34,995 nt of DNA from SVFI01 sp964519385 (GTDB lineage Bacteria; Bacillota; Clostridia; Lachnospirales; Lachnospiraceae), in contig CAZFLR010000025.1 of NCBI GenBank assembly GCA_964519385.1, positions 1 through 34,995 of the forward strand, read 5' to 3'. Of this stretch, positions 6,191-15,000 are shown one piece after another. The stretch's first letter is position 1; every line of letters starts with the position of its first letter. The notes below the pieces were generated by a model. It was given only the letters and a program-made list of their open reading frames with translations. It searched no databases and had not been told where the DNA came from. The position numbers and the translations under genes were made by a program.

Positions 6191-8584
6191 TTATATCTCG
6201 TCCCAAAATTTACGCACAGACCGGCCGACCGTCTCCATCCGGATTCGCTCTGACTTCTCCCACTCCCGCGGAAACATTCTTTGATAGACAGGCAGTTCAA
6301 AACGATTATCCAAAAGTGCAACCACTCCCTTATCGTCTATGGTGCGAATCACTCTTCCCGCTGCCTGCAAAACCTTATTCATTCCGGGATAACGGTAAGC
6401 ATAGTCAAAGCCGTCCTCACCCCGGCTGTCAAAATATTCCTTCAGGATTTCTCTCTCCCTGCATACCTGCGGAACTCCGGTTCCAACGATAATCGCACCG
6501 ATAAGGGACTCTCCTTTCAAATCGATACCCTCCGCGAAAATACCTCCCATCACGCAAAAACCGACCAGACTTCTCTGCTCTACCTCTATCTCCATGCAGA
6601 TTTTTCCGGTCAAATCCGGCAGTTCTTCCGACGCTGTGGAGAAGCGGGCAAGAAATCTTTCCCTCGCCTTCTCATCCATATGCTCCGTCTGTATTATGCA
6701 CTCCGCATCTTCCGGCTGATAAAAATATGTCATGTACGCATCATAAACCTGATTCAAGAACTGATGTGACGGACAAAACACCATATAATTTCCGCATCTT
6801 TCGCTGACAATGGAATGAATATGCGACGCAATATTGTGATATTCCACGGCATTTCTGCGTGTGTACATACTTGTCACGTCCGTTCCAAGCATAACGTGAA
6901 GCTGTTCCGGCGAAAAAGCTGTTTTTGCATACACCTCAAAGTCCTCCTGTGTTCCTCCGAGCAGTTGTTTATAATAGCGTATTGGCAAAAAGGTTGCCGA
7001 AAACAGGATTGCCGAAACTCCGCGGTCCATACACTCCTTAAGTCGCTCAGACGGGTCGACACAAAACTGTCTGATACAAAAGCTTCCGTCCTCCTGCATC
7101 TTTGTATAAGTGATATAATTCTCATCTATTCTTTCATTGACATCCAGGTAACGACCTGCCTGAAAATAAAAATCCAGTATTTCTTTCCTTACAGGACACT
7201 CCTCGTGCTCCTCCAGATATGTATTAATAGCTCCGTGGAGTCTCGAAAGAGCCGTTGCAAACCCTCCCGTCTTTTCAGGAATATCACTGATATCATGCTG
7301 CTTTTTCAGCTCCAGCAGTTCTCTGTTACACCGGTCAATATATTTTTCAAGGCCCGTGTGATATGGCTTTATCAGCTTCTTCATGGACAGCACATCCTCT
7401 TTTACAATCTGCGCGCTGAACATCTCTCTTCCCCGCTCCACCAGATTGTGTGCTTCATCAATCAGAAACAGGTAAGGTCCTTTGACTCCTTCCGCAAAAA
7501 AACGCTTCAGATATACATACGGATCAAACAAATAATTGTAATCACATATCACTGCATCTGAAAAAAGACTCATATCCAGCGACATTTCAAACGGACAGAC
7601 GCTGTGTTTCCCCGCATACTCCTGTACCTTATTTCTGTCAAAATTCTCCTCATGTGTCAGCATGTCGTAAATAGCATCATTCACTCTCGAAAAATGTCCT
7701 TTTGCATAAGGACAATGCTCCGGGTTGCACTCCATTTCCTCCAGCGGACATATTTTCTCCTTTGCCGTCAAAGAGACCGTCTTATATCTGAGCCCTTTTT
7801 TCTGCAAAAGCAAAAACGACTCCTCTGCAACGGTCCGCGTAATGGTCTTCGCTGTCAGATAAAAAATTTTGTCTGCCTTCTCTTCACCCACTGCCTTCAC
7901 CGCCGGAAAAACGGTCGAAATTGTCTTTCCCGCTCCTGTAGGTGCCTGAATAAACAGCTTTTTCTTATGGCAGATTGTCTGGTATACGTGCCCTGCCAGC
8001 TCCTTTTGTCCGTCACGGTAGACAAAAGGAAATGTAAGTGCACGGATGCTCTCTCTGCGTGTCTGCTTCCATTCAAATTCAAAATCCGCCCATTTTTTAT
8101 ATTCAGCCATCAATCCGTCAAAAAATGTACGCAGTGCATCGAGGGAATATTCCTCTTGAAAATATTTGATTTCTTCTGTATCGATATTGCAATAGGTTAT
8201 CCTTACCTGAGTGCGTTCAAGCTCCCGGGCGCACGCCACAAAATAGGCATAACACATAGCCTGTGCGAGATGAACCCCGGCAGGCTTTTCCACATACTTT
8301 AAATCACGGTAAGTCCCTTTAATTTCATCCACTATCACAAGCCCGTTTCTTTGGATGATGCCGTCTGCCCGTCCCTCTATCTCAATGACATAGCGACCGC
8401 AATCCACCTGAAACTTCAATGGCACTTCCGCTTCATATTCAATTCCCATACGCTTCTGGATCATGCGGTGAATCCGGCTCCCCTCCTGCATGGCATCTGC
8501 CTTTCCTCCCGCCATACGGTTGTCTATATCTCCTTCGCGCAGGATAAACTCCACCAGATTTCTGACAGACTCATGTATTATCAT
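6191..8584 (-). CDS. PD-(D/E)XK nuclease fused to XPD/DinG-like Fe-S DNA helicase
   Basis: 797 residues. The N-terminal RecB/Cas4-like nuclease part has GRADGI (71-76), VIVDEIKG (83-90, D86/E87/K89) and QAMCYAY (108-114). The helicase has Walker A APTGAGKT (214-221), four cysteines spaced for an iron-sulfur cluster (C279, C286, C291, C330), a DEAH box (376-379) and motif VI QAAGRVIR from 740. The fold resembles the XPD/Rad3/DinG superfamily 2 helicases that move 5' to 3' on single-stranded DNA. The combination suggests processing of flaps or branched DNA during repair. The ATG at 8582-8584 has GGAG 9 nt upstream. The gene starts 4 bp after the stop of the HAD-CPBP gene, so the two are co-transcribed. 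The substrate is inferred, not shown. Confidence 0.88.
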   Translation of the reverse strand: MIIHESVRNLVEFILREGDIDNRMAGGKADAMQEGSRIHRMIQKRMGIEYEAEVPLKFQVDCGRYVIEIEGRADGIIQRNGLVIVDEIKGTYRDLKYVEKPAGVHLAQAMCYAYFVACARELERTQVRITYCNIDTEEIKYFQEEYSLDALRTFFDGLMAEYKKWADFEFEWKQTRRESIRALTFPFVYRDGQKELAGHVYQTICHKKKLFIQAPTGAGKTISTVFPAVKAVGEEKADKIFYLTAKTITRTVAEESFLLLQKKGLRYKTVSLTAKEKICPLEEMECNPEHCPYAKGHFSRVNDAIYDMLTHEENFDRNKVQEYAGKHSVCPFEMSLDMSLFSDAVICDYNYLFDPYVYLKRFFAEGVKGPYLFLIDEAHNLVERGREMFSAQIVKEDVLSMKKLIKPYHTGLEKYIDRCNRELLELKKQHDISDIPEKTGGFATALSRLHGAINTYLEEHEECPVRKEILDFYFQAGRYLDVNERIDENYITYTKMQEDGSFCIRQFCVDPSERLKECMDRGVSAILFSATFLPIRYYKQLLGGTQEDFEVYAKTAFSPEQLHVMLGTDVTSMYTRRNAVEYHNIASHIHSIVSERCGNYMVFCPSHQFLNQVYDAYMTYFYQPEDAECIIQTEHMDEKARERFLARFSTASEELPDLTGKICMEIEVEQRSLVGFCVMGGIFAEGIDLKGESLIGAIIVGTGVPQVCREREILKEYFDSRGEDGFDYAYRYPGMNKVLQAAGRVIRTIDDKGVVALLDNRFELPVYQRMFPREWEKSERIRMETVGRSVRKFWDEI

Positions 8585-8588
8585 CCTG

Positions 8589-10073
8589 TTATCTCCGTCT
8601 CATTTTCTTTTGAAATCCTTTCATGTACCAACAGGTAATTCCGACAGCAACGGCAATCAGGGCAACCCCGTATAACACCGGTCCTCCTCCCGGCGCAAAC
8701 ACGTTACTTTTTGTCATAATATAGACCACAATATTGGCGCAGCAGTGAAACAGCACCGGTGCTGCCAAAAATCGTCCGTAGTATTCATAGACAAGTGTCA
8801 TTGCCACTCCCATGACTGTCGCGTACATCATTTGTACGATATTCCCGTGGAAGCAGCCAAAAAGAAGTCCGCTCAAAAGCATTGACAAGGTGACAGGAAA
8901 ATATTTACGAATACGGTTGTATATAACTCCGCGGAAAATAAGTTCCTCCGTAAACGGTGTAAGGAGGCCGAAAATCACAAGTCCCACCGGAAGCGAAACC
9001 GAATACTGCTGACCGGCCACCTGCTGATAGGTCTCCGACATGCCTGTGATTTTAAAGTAAGCAATCAATATATTCATTCCGAGTCCGAGTGCCACAGCAT
9101 AAGCAGCAACCAGAGCACCATCTCTCTTAAGCCTCTTCCTGTTTCTTCCGGTAATCACATGTGAAGTGTCGCCGTCATAGCTTTTTGCATAAAGCTTTGC
9201 CAGCAGAGGCCACGTTCCGATTGCCGCTGCTCCGTTGAGATATACGCAAAGCTGATCCTTGTTTCCTGCCAACGCCGGAAAATATCGTCCAACCAGAAGA
9301 TAAAGTCCGTTATAAACAATCATCTGCACAAGCCAGTACAGCAAAACCGGCGCAAGTATTTCCATCGTCTTTAAGAAAGCATTCTTTTGTCTGTATCTCA
9401 AATACCCTTTTTCTCCGGTGATAATTTCTTCCAGTTCCTCCACACTGTCAGCCATATAAGCCGGTGCGCATTTTTCCAGTTCCCCCTCCGGGGCATAGCC
9501 GTAAGTCACCGCAGCACATGCAATACCAAGCTCGCTTGCTGCTTCCGCGTCAAATCTTCTGTCGCCGACCATCAGTGTCTTTTCTTTTCTGAAACGCCGT
9601 CCCTCTTTTTTTCCAAGCCGGCTCAGTGCTTCCTCAAGAACCTCAGATTTTGTATCTCTTTTCCCGTCCTTCTCACTTCCGACAATCACATCAAAGCAGT
9701 CCTCAATCTCAAAATTGCGAAGTACAATGTGTACAAATTCCTGTGGCTTACTCGATGCGATTGCAAGTACAATCCCCCGTTCCCGGAGTCTGCGAAGCAT
9801 CTGTGCCATACCCGGATATATTTTATTTTCATTGATTCCTTTCACCTCAAAGCGTTCCCTGAACACCTTTACCGCCTTTTCCGTGTCCTCTCCGTCAATC
9901 CCGTAAAACTCCCGGAAGCTGTCTCTCAACGGCGGTCCGATAAACGGCTCAAGCTTATCAAGATTTTTCTCTTCTATACCAAATGCCTTTAATGCATGCT
10001 GTACAGATTTCGTTATTCCCTCTTTCGGGTCTGTCAGTGTTCCGTCTAAATCAAACAATACATACTGATACAT
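8589..10073 (-). CDS. HAD phosphatase fused to CPBP-family membrane protease
   Basis: 494 residues in one unbroken frame. Residues 1-215 are a phosphoglycolate-phosphatase-like HAD hydrolase: FDLDGTLTD with D8/D10, IASSKPQ (S107/S108), K142, and VGDRRFD with D171/D175. About 235-490 is a polytopic membrane domain of the CPBP (CAAX protease/bacteriocin-processing, 'Abi') family: EELIFR (E376, E377, R381), FGCFHGN (H409) and LFHCCANI (H443, N447), all expected for a glutamic-type intramembrane protease. The HAD part would face the cytoplasm. A stand-alone HAD of this class acts on small phosphates and CPBP enzymes cut prenylated or membrane peptides, so a joint function is not obvious. The ATG has GGAG 8 nt upstream. 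It is the first gene of the operon with the helicase. Confidence 0.87.
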   Translation of the reverse strand: MYQYVLFDLDGTLTDPKEGITKSVQHALKAFGIEEKNLDKLEPFIGPPLRDSFREFYGIDGEDTEKAVKVFRERFEVKGINENKIYPGMAQMLRRLRERGIVLAIASSKPQEFVHIVLRNFEIEDCFDVIVGSEKDGKRDTKSEVLEEALSRLGKKEGRRFRKEKTLMVGDRRFDAEAASELGIACAAVTYGYAPEGELEKCAPAYMADSVEELEEIITGEKGYLRYRQKNAFLKTMEILAPVLLYWLVQMIVYNGLYLLVGRYFPALAGNKDQLCVYLNGAAAIGTWPLLAKLYAKSYDGDTSHVITGRNRKRLKRDGALVAAYAVALGLGMNILIAYFKITGMSETYQQVAGQQYSVSLPVGLVIFGLLTPFTEELIFRGVIYNRIRKYFPVTLSMLLSGLLFGCFHGNIVQMMYATVMGVAMTLVYEYYGRFLAAPVLFHCCANIVVYIMTKSNVFAPGGGPVLYGVALIAVAVGITCWYMKGFQKKMRRR

Positions 10074-10103
10074 TTTCTCACTCCGTATTCTCTCTTTTTC
10101 CGT

Positions 10104-10123
10104 CAGTTACCGAATGGTAACTG
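10104..10123. repeat. 20-bp palindrome in the leader of the HAD-CPBP operon
   Basis: CAGTTACC (10104-10111) and GGTAACTG (10116-10123) form a perfect 8-bp stem with loop GAAT. It lies downstream of the predicted leftward promoter, so it would be in the 5' leader. A near copy is at 20122-20141. Confidence 0.7.
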
Positions 10124-10138
10124 TTTTAATCTTTAACA

Positions 10139-10168
10139 AGTATACAACTTTTTTCACTTGACGAAAAG
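10139..10168 (-). promoter_or_regulatory. weak candidate promoter of the HAD-CPBP/helicase operon
   Basis: The minus strand has TATACT at 10139-10144, 66 bp from the start codon. The -35 at 17 bp is poor. It overlaps the -35 region of the divergent thiT promoter. Confidence 0.4.
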
Positions 10169-10186
10169 GCGAAAACCATATATAGT
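10158..10186 (+). promoter_or_regulatory. promoter of the TPP-riboswitch/thiT transcript
   Basis: TTGACG (10158-10163), 17-bp spacer, TATAGT (10181-10186). The expected start near 10193 is about 15 nt before the aptamer. Confidence 0.75.
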
Positions 10187-10207
10187 GTAATCGTTTCAAC
10201 AAAATAA

Positions 10208-10299
10208 ACGCTAGGGGAGCTAAAAGCTGAGATTGAATGCCCATCTGCATTCTGACCCTCACTACTTGATCGGGTTAATGCCCGCGTAAGGAAGCATGG
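10208..10299 (+). ncRNA. TPP riboswitch aptamer (THI element)
   Basis: The conserved landmarks appear in order: CTAGGGGAGC, GCTGAGATTG, TGACCCTC, CTTGATCGGGTTAATGCCCG and GCGTAAGGAAGC. These match the thiamine-pyrophosphate aptamer, with a short P3 and the pyrophosphate-binding arm TGATC...AATGCC..GCGTA. It precedes thiT, the expected kind of target gene, and would lower its expression when TPP is plentiful. Confidence 0.95.
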
Positions 10300-10303
10300 A
10301 TTC

Positions 10304-10369
10304 GGATAATACTGCGCGCATATTATCCTTACCGCAACTCCCCTCCTGCAAATCAAGGAGGATTTTTTT
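10304..10369 (+). promoter_or_regulatory. riboswitch expression platform: terminator-like hairpin that also hides the Shine-Dalgarno
   Basis: A first hairpin pairs GGATAATA (10304-10311) with TATTATCC (10321-10328). A second pairs CCTCCT (10342-10347) with AGGAGG (10356-10361), the ribosome site of thiT, and is followed by seven T at 10363-10369 and then the ATG. CTCCCCT (10338-10344) is also exactly complementary to AGGGGAG (10213-10219) in the aptamer P2 region. Without TPP the aptamer strand could capture the anti-Shine-Dalgarno and free the ribosome site. The mutually exclusive pairing is inferred from complementarity. Confidence 0.65.
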
Positions 10370-10945
10370 ATGTCAAAATCAATTTCCGGCAAAAAGCCGG
10401 ACACACACAAAACAGCAGCTATACAGCTTGCTTTCTCAGGTATCGCACTGGCACTTGCCTTTATCACCTCGTACATTAAGTATGAGCTGCCGATGGGCGG
10501 TTCCGTCACCCTGTTCAGTATGTTTTTTATTTGCTATATCGGTTATCTGTACGGTTTACGACTCGGTTTAATCACTGCATTTGCTTACAGTATTCTGCAA
10601 TTCATGCAAAGCGGAGGTGCCTATATTCTGTCTCCTTTCCAGGCGTGCTGTGATTACTTTTTTGCTTTTACGGCACTTGGAATCGCAGGCTTATGGTGTC
10701 AGAAAAAACACGGACTTACCATCGGTTACATCACAGCCTGTCTGCTCCGCGGACTTTTTCACGCCATCGGCGGTTATCTGTACTGGATGGATTACATGCC
10801 GGAAAGCTTTCCGAAATCGCTCGCTGCCATTTATCCGATTGTATACAACTACAGCTACATTCTGATTGAAATGGCTGCGACACTTCTGGTTATGAACCTG
10901 CCTCCGGTGAAAAAAGCACTCGGCAAAGTCAGGGAACTGTGCTAG
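10370..10945 (+). CDS. thiT: thiamine ECF transporter S component ThiT
   Basis: 191 residues with about six hydrophobic helices. The motif PMGGSVTLFSM and the aromatic-rich GGYLYWMDYMPE region match the ThiT thiamine-binding S component of energy-coupling factor transporters. ThiT captures thiamine outside and docks with a shared EcfT-EcfA module encoded elsewhere. AAGGAGG is 8 nt before the ATG and lies within the riboswitch expression platform. The TPP aptamer directly upstream is strong independent support. The glycosyltransferase gene follows 43 bp downstream and may be co-transcribed, though it is unlikely to be functionally related. Confidence 0.95.
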   Translation: MSKSISGKKPDTHKTAAIQLAFSGIALALAFITSYIKYELPMGGSVTLFSMFFICYIGYLYGLRLGLITAFAYSILQFMQSGGAYILSPFQACCDYFFAFTALGIAGLWCQKKHGLTIGYITACLLRGLFHAIGGYLYWMDYMPESFPKSLAAIYPIVYNYSYILIEMAATLLVMNLPPVKKALGKVRELC

Positions 10946-10988
10946 AATGAAAAAAAGCGCGCAGGCGCACAAAAACGGAGGGTTTTCC

Positions 10989-11996
10989 ATGATTACAATC
11001 AGTCTCTGTATGATAGTCAAAAACGAAGAAGCGGTTCTTTCAAGATGTCTCGATTCCATTGCAGACCTCATGGACGAGATTATCATCGTAGATACCGGAT
11101 CGGTTGACCGGACAAAGGAAATTGCGTCCGGATATACCTCCCACATTTATGATTTTGCGTGGAACGGAAGCTTTGCCGATGCCAGGAACTATTCCTTCTC
11201 AAAAGCGTCCTGCCAGTATATTTACTGTGCAGATGCAGATGAAGTCATCGACGAGGAAAACCGTGCCCGGTTCCGTCTTCTCAAAAAAGGACTGTTGCCG
11301 GAGATTGACATTGTGCAAATGTACTACTGCAATCAGCTCTCCTTCAATACCATTTACAATTATGACAGGGAGTATCGTCCAAAGCTCTACAAACGTCTCC
11401 GCACGTTTACATGGTGCAATCCGATTCATGAAACGGTCTCGCTTGAGCCTGTCATCTACGACAGCGACATTGAAATCCAGCACAGACCGACCGGTCATCA
11501 TGCCTCCAGAGATTTAAAAGCCTTTGAGCAGATGTATAAAGACGGAGTCCGTCTGAGCAGTCATCTTCATACGCTTTATGCCAAAGAGCTGCTGATTGCC
11601 GGTGAAAAAAAGGACTTTGCAAATGCAATTCCCGCCTTTCTTGAAACATCAAAGGACGAAAACCGCTCCGCGGAAGAAAAAATGGAAGCATATTGCATAC
11701 TTGCCCGCGCCTATCGTCTTGACAATGAGGTCGGAAATTTCTTTAAATACACCACCAAAGCCGTCACAAGCGAAGGCGACGGCTGCGCGGAAATCTGTCT
11801 GGAACTCGGTCTGCATTATATCACACAGAACGATTGCGAAGAGGCTCTTATCTGGCTTCACGCAGCCTTGCAGGCTCCTTGTATTCTCAGTCTCCAAACC
11901 CGGCGCGAAGCCGCTGTGAGACTTTCTGAATGCTACAAAAAACTCGGTTTCCCAAAGGAAGCCGAGTTCTATGAGCAATCATCTGACAAGCTGTAA
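10989..11996 (+). CDS. family 2 glycosyltransferase with C-terminal helical-repeat region
   Basis: 335 residues. The N-terminal GT-A domain begins ITISLCMIVKNEEAVLSRCL, then has IIIVDTGSVDRT and a DXD motif in YCADADEVID (D82, D84). This is the arrangement of GT2 enzymes that bind a nucleotide-sugar with a divalent metal. Residues about 195-335 are helical and TPR-like (KMEAYCILARAYRLDNE, AEICLELGLHYITQNDCEEA). This layout is common in Firmicute GT2/TPR proteins related to SunS or cell-surface glycosyltransferases. The longest ORF starts at 10947, but CGGAGGG is 6 nt before the ATG at 10989, which also gives the usual family start. A strong hairpin (11941-11968) lies inside the last codons. 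The acceptor is unknown. Confidence 0.87.
   Translation: MITISLCMIVKNEEAVLSRCLDSIADLMDEIIIVDTGSVDRTKEIASGYTSHIYDFAWNGSFADARNYSFSKASCQYIYCADADEVIDEENRARFRLLKKGLLPEIDIVQMYYCNQLSFNTIYNYDREYRPKLYKRLRTFTWCNPIHETVSLEPVIYDSDIEIQHRPTGHHASRDLKAFEQMYKDGVRLSSHLHTLYAKELLIAGEKKDFANAIPAFLETSKDENRSAEEKMEAYCILARAYRLDNEVGNFFKYTTKAVTSEGDGCAEICLELGLHYITQNDCEEALIWLHAALQAPCILSLQTRREAAVRLSECYKKLGFPKEAEFYEQSSDKL
11941..11968 (+). repeat. 12-bp hairpin in the 3' end of the glycosyltransferase gene
   Basis: AACTCGGTTTCC pairs with GGAAGCCGAGTT around loop CAAA with one G-T pair. No T-run follows on either strand, so it is not a classic terminator. It may protect the mRNA 3' end between the convergent genes. Confidence 0.5.
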
Positions 11997-12036
11997 TTTC
12001 TTAATGCTGCTGCGGATAAAACCATCTGCTTTTTAC

Positions 12037-15000
12037 TTATTTCCACGCAATGGTATCCGCCAAAGCAAACGAATATAATATTTTTTCCTTCACCGGCTTT
12101 CCGGTTAGCTGTGCGACCGCACTCTCGTAATAATCAAGCTGGGTTCTGTAACGGTCCTTTAGTTGCTCCGTTGAATACACCCTGTCCGTTTTATAATCCA
12201 GAATCGTAATCTCACCGTTCTCCACGAAATACACATCAATAATTCCCTGAATCAACACTTTTTCCTCCGTCGGAAACTTTTCATCAAGTAAGCCTGCGCT
12301 AACTGCAAGAACAAAAGGTTCTTCTTTAAACAGTTCGCCTCTTTGCTGTGCATCTGCCATTCTCTTTGCAATGTCGCTTCTGAAAAAGCGAATCAGTTTT
12401 TTCTTCTGAATCAGACCCGCATACGCCTGCTGGAGTCTTCCGGTTTCAGTAAAACGTTCAATATCCGCATCCAGTCTGTTACACATCTGCTGCCATTCTT
12501 CTCCGTTCTCCTCATCCGCCAGTTTTTCCGCTCTCTGCACATACTCCTCAAAATCCAGCAGTTCAAGAATCCTGTGCATGGCACTTCCTCTTGCCGCTCC
12601 CTCGTAAAGGTTCTCCTGCTGCCTCTTAAAAGCCGGAAGATACTCCGTTTCCTTTTCCTGTGTCGGAAACATCACCGAAACACCTTCCTCTTCCATCGCT
12701 GCGTGCTTGAGCTCTGATACACTCGTCTTGGTATAAAGAGAGGCCAGCTCCTTATGCGGGTAAACATACGAAAACCTCTCAAGCAGCTTCTCCGTATCAA
12801 TTTTATCCTCCTGACCGCTGAGACCTGAGAGCATGCGTACTCTCTCCTCCCTGCACATACGTCCGCTGATATCGCGAATCTGTTTTCTCTGCAGCACCTC
12901 CTCCGGTACCCATTCAACCGAAAAGGCATCTTTGTTGATGCTCCATGCCCTCAGAAGGTGTTCCAGTGCACACTTTGCATTTTCGATAAGCTCAAGGGAG
13001 AGCACTCCCTCTTCTTTGCACTCTGCCTCTGTCTGTTTCACCCATTTCTCGACATTCTCCTGTTCTGACACTGCCGTCAGAATCAATTTTTCCTTTGCAC
13101 GTGTCATCGCGACATAAAGCACTCTCAATTCTTCTCCCAGACTGTCTCTTTTCATCTTTCCCGCAAAAATATTTTTCCTCATTGTTTTGCCAACTGTATG
13201 TTTATTTGGGAGAACACGGTTAGCAGCCACTCCCCAGTCCGCATCCATCAGAAAGGTCGCGGTTGTGTCTCTGAGATTATATTGTTTATCTAATCCGGAC
13301 ACAAAGCAGACCGGAAACTCCAGACCTTTGCTTTTATGAATCGACATGATGCGGACTACGTCCGCTGTCTCCTCCAGCGTCGCTGCTTCCCCGAAATCCA
13401 CCTCATATTTTTGCAATTGCTCCATATAGCGCAGGAAATCAAACAGTCCGTGGTAGCTTGTCTTCTCAAAATCCACGGTTTTCTGCACAAACATTTCCAC
13501 GTTTGCTTTTCTCTGCTCACCGGCCGGAAGAGCAGCCACATATTCGGTATAATGAAACCTTTTCAAAATATAATTCACCAGCTCTGTCATGGATAAGACA
13601 ACCGTCTCTCTGCGAAGCTCTCCCAGAAGTGCGAGCGACTCCCTTACCTTCCCGACAAGTTCACGCGATAAGCCTCCGCTAACTGTTGTTTCATCTCTTT
13701 GTGCAATCTCAAGAAATCTTTCATAAAGGGATTCTCCTCTTGCTGCACAGGCCGTAATCAGAGACAATTCTTCATTGTCAAATCCGAAAAACACAGAAAC
13801 GCAGACACTACAAAATGCAATGTCGTTATACGGATTGTTCATAACACGCAGAAGATCCATAAGTCTGCTGACTTCCATCGCTGTAAAATATCCTGTTTTA
13901 GATGTGACATATGACGGTATTCCCTCCGACATAAGCACTTTTTTTATACACTCATCCGTTCCGTTTACGCTGCGCAGAAGGATTACGATATCACTGTATC
14001 TCAGCGGTCTTCCTTCCACCTTAAACTCCGTCATCAGCTCCTTGATTTTGTAAGCAATCAGATATGCCTCCGCCGTTCGCTTATCCTGACTTTCCAAAGG
14101 ATTCTGCGCAGCAAGACAGAGCTCCGTTTCACAGCCGGATGCCTTCGGATATTCCGCCCCCGGGTACAGGGCAGCGTCCTCGTCATAGACAACACCGCCA
14201 ATCTGCTGACGCATCAGCCGTTCAAAAACCGCATTTGTACTGTGCAGAATTTCTTCTCTGCTTCGGAAGTTCCGGCGCAGGCAGATCAGCCGGTTATCCT
14301 GTCCGCCCTGCCTGTAGGCTTCAAATTTCTCCATGAAGATTTCCGGACGAGCCATACGGAAGCGATAAATGCTCTGCTTCATATCTCCCACCATGAATCG
14401 GTTGCACCTTCCCTCCTCCTGCGTGGAGACGCTTGCCAGCAGCAGCTCCTGCACAAGGTTGGAATCCTGATATTCGTCAATCATAACCGCCTTATAATGT
14501 TCTCTATACATTTCCGCCGTCTTTGTCGGTTTCCCGTCACACACAAGAATCTGAAGTGCATAGTGCTCAATATCCGAAAAATCAAGTACGTTTTTCCGAC
14601 GTTTTGTCTCTGTCAGATTATCGATAAATCGCAGGGTAATCCGTATCAAAACACGTTCCAGACGACCGGCCTCTTTTTCCTTTTCTGTCAATTCTGCAAG
14701 GCTCTCTCCAGCAAAAAAAGTGCTTTGGATATCCGCAAGCATTTTTTTATACCTGTCACGCATTGCCTTTACCAGATCCCTGAGCTCCGGTGATACACTA
14801 TCATCCTTTTTTGCAGAAAGCCTTGACCATGCAGGCTTCTTCAACAGTCCGGCAGTTTCCTCATATGTACCATTCTGCATACAGAAAGCAATCTGCTTCT
14901 CCCATCCGCTGATTATCTCGATATCCGAATTTATGTTGTCCTCGTACATATACGGCCCGTCCGGTCGCAGGCAAAGCTGCATCGCTGCCTGCGCCTTTTG

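Noticed and set aside
6031..6321. 96-codon minus ORF overlapping the end of the helicase gene
   Set aside because: It is out of frame with a well-supported gene, has no ribosome site and reads through AT-rich intergenic DNA.
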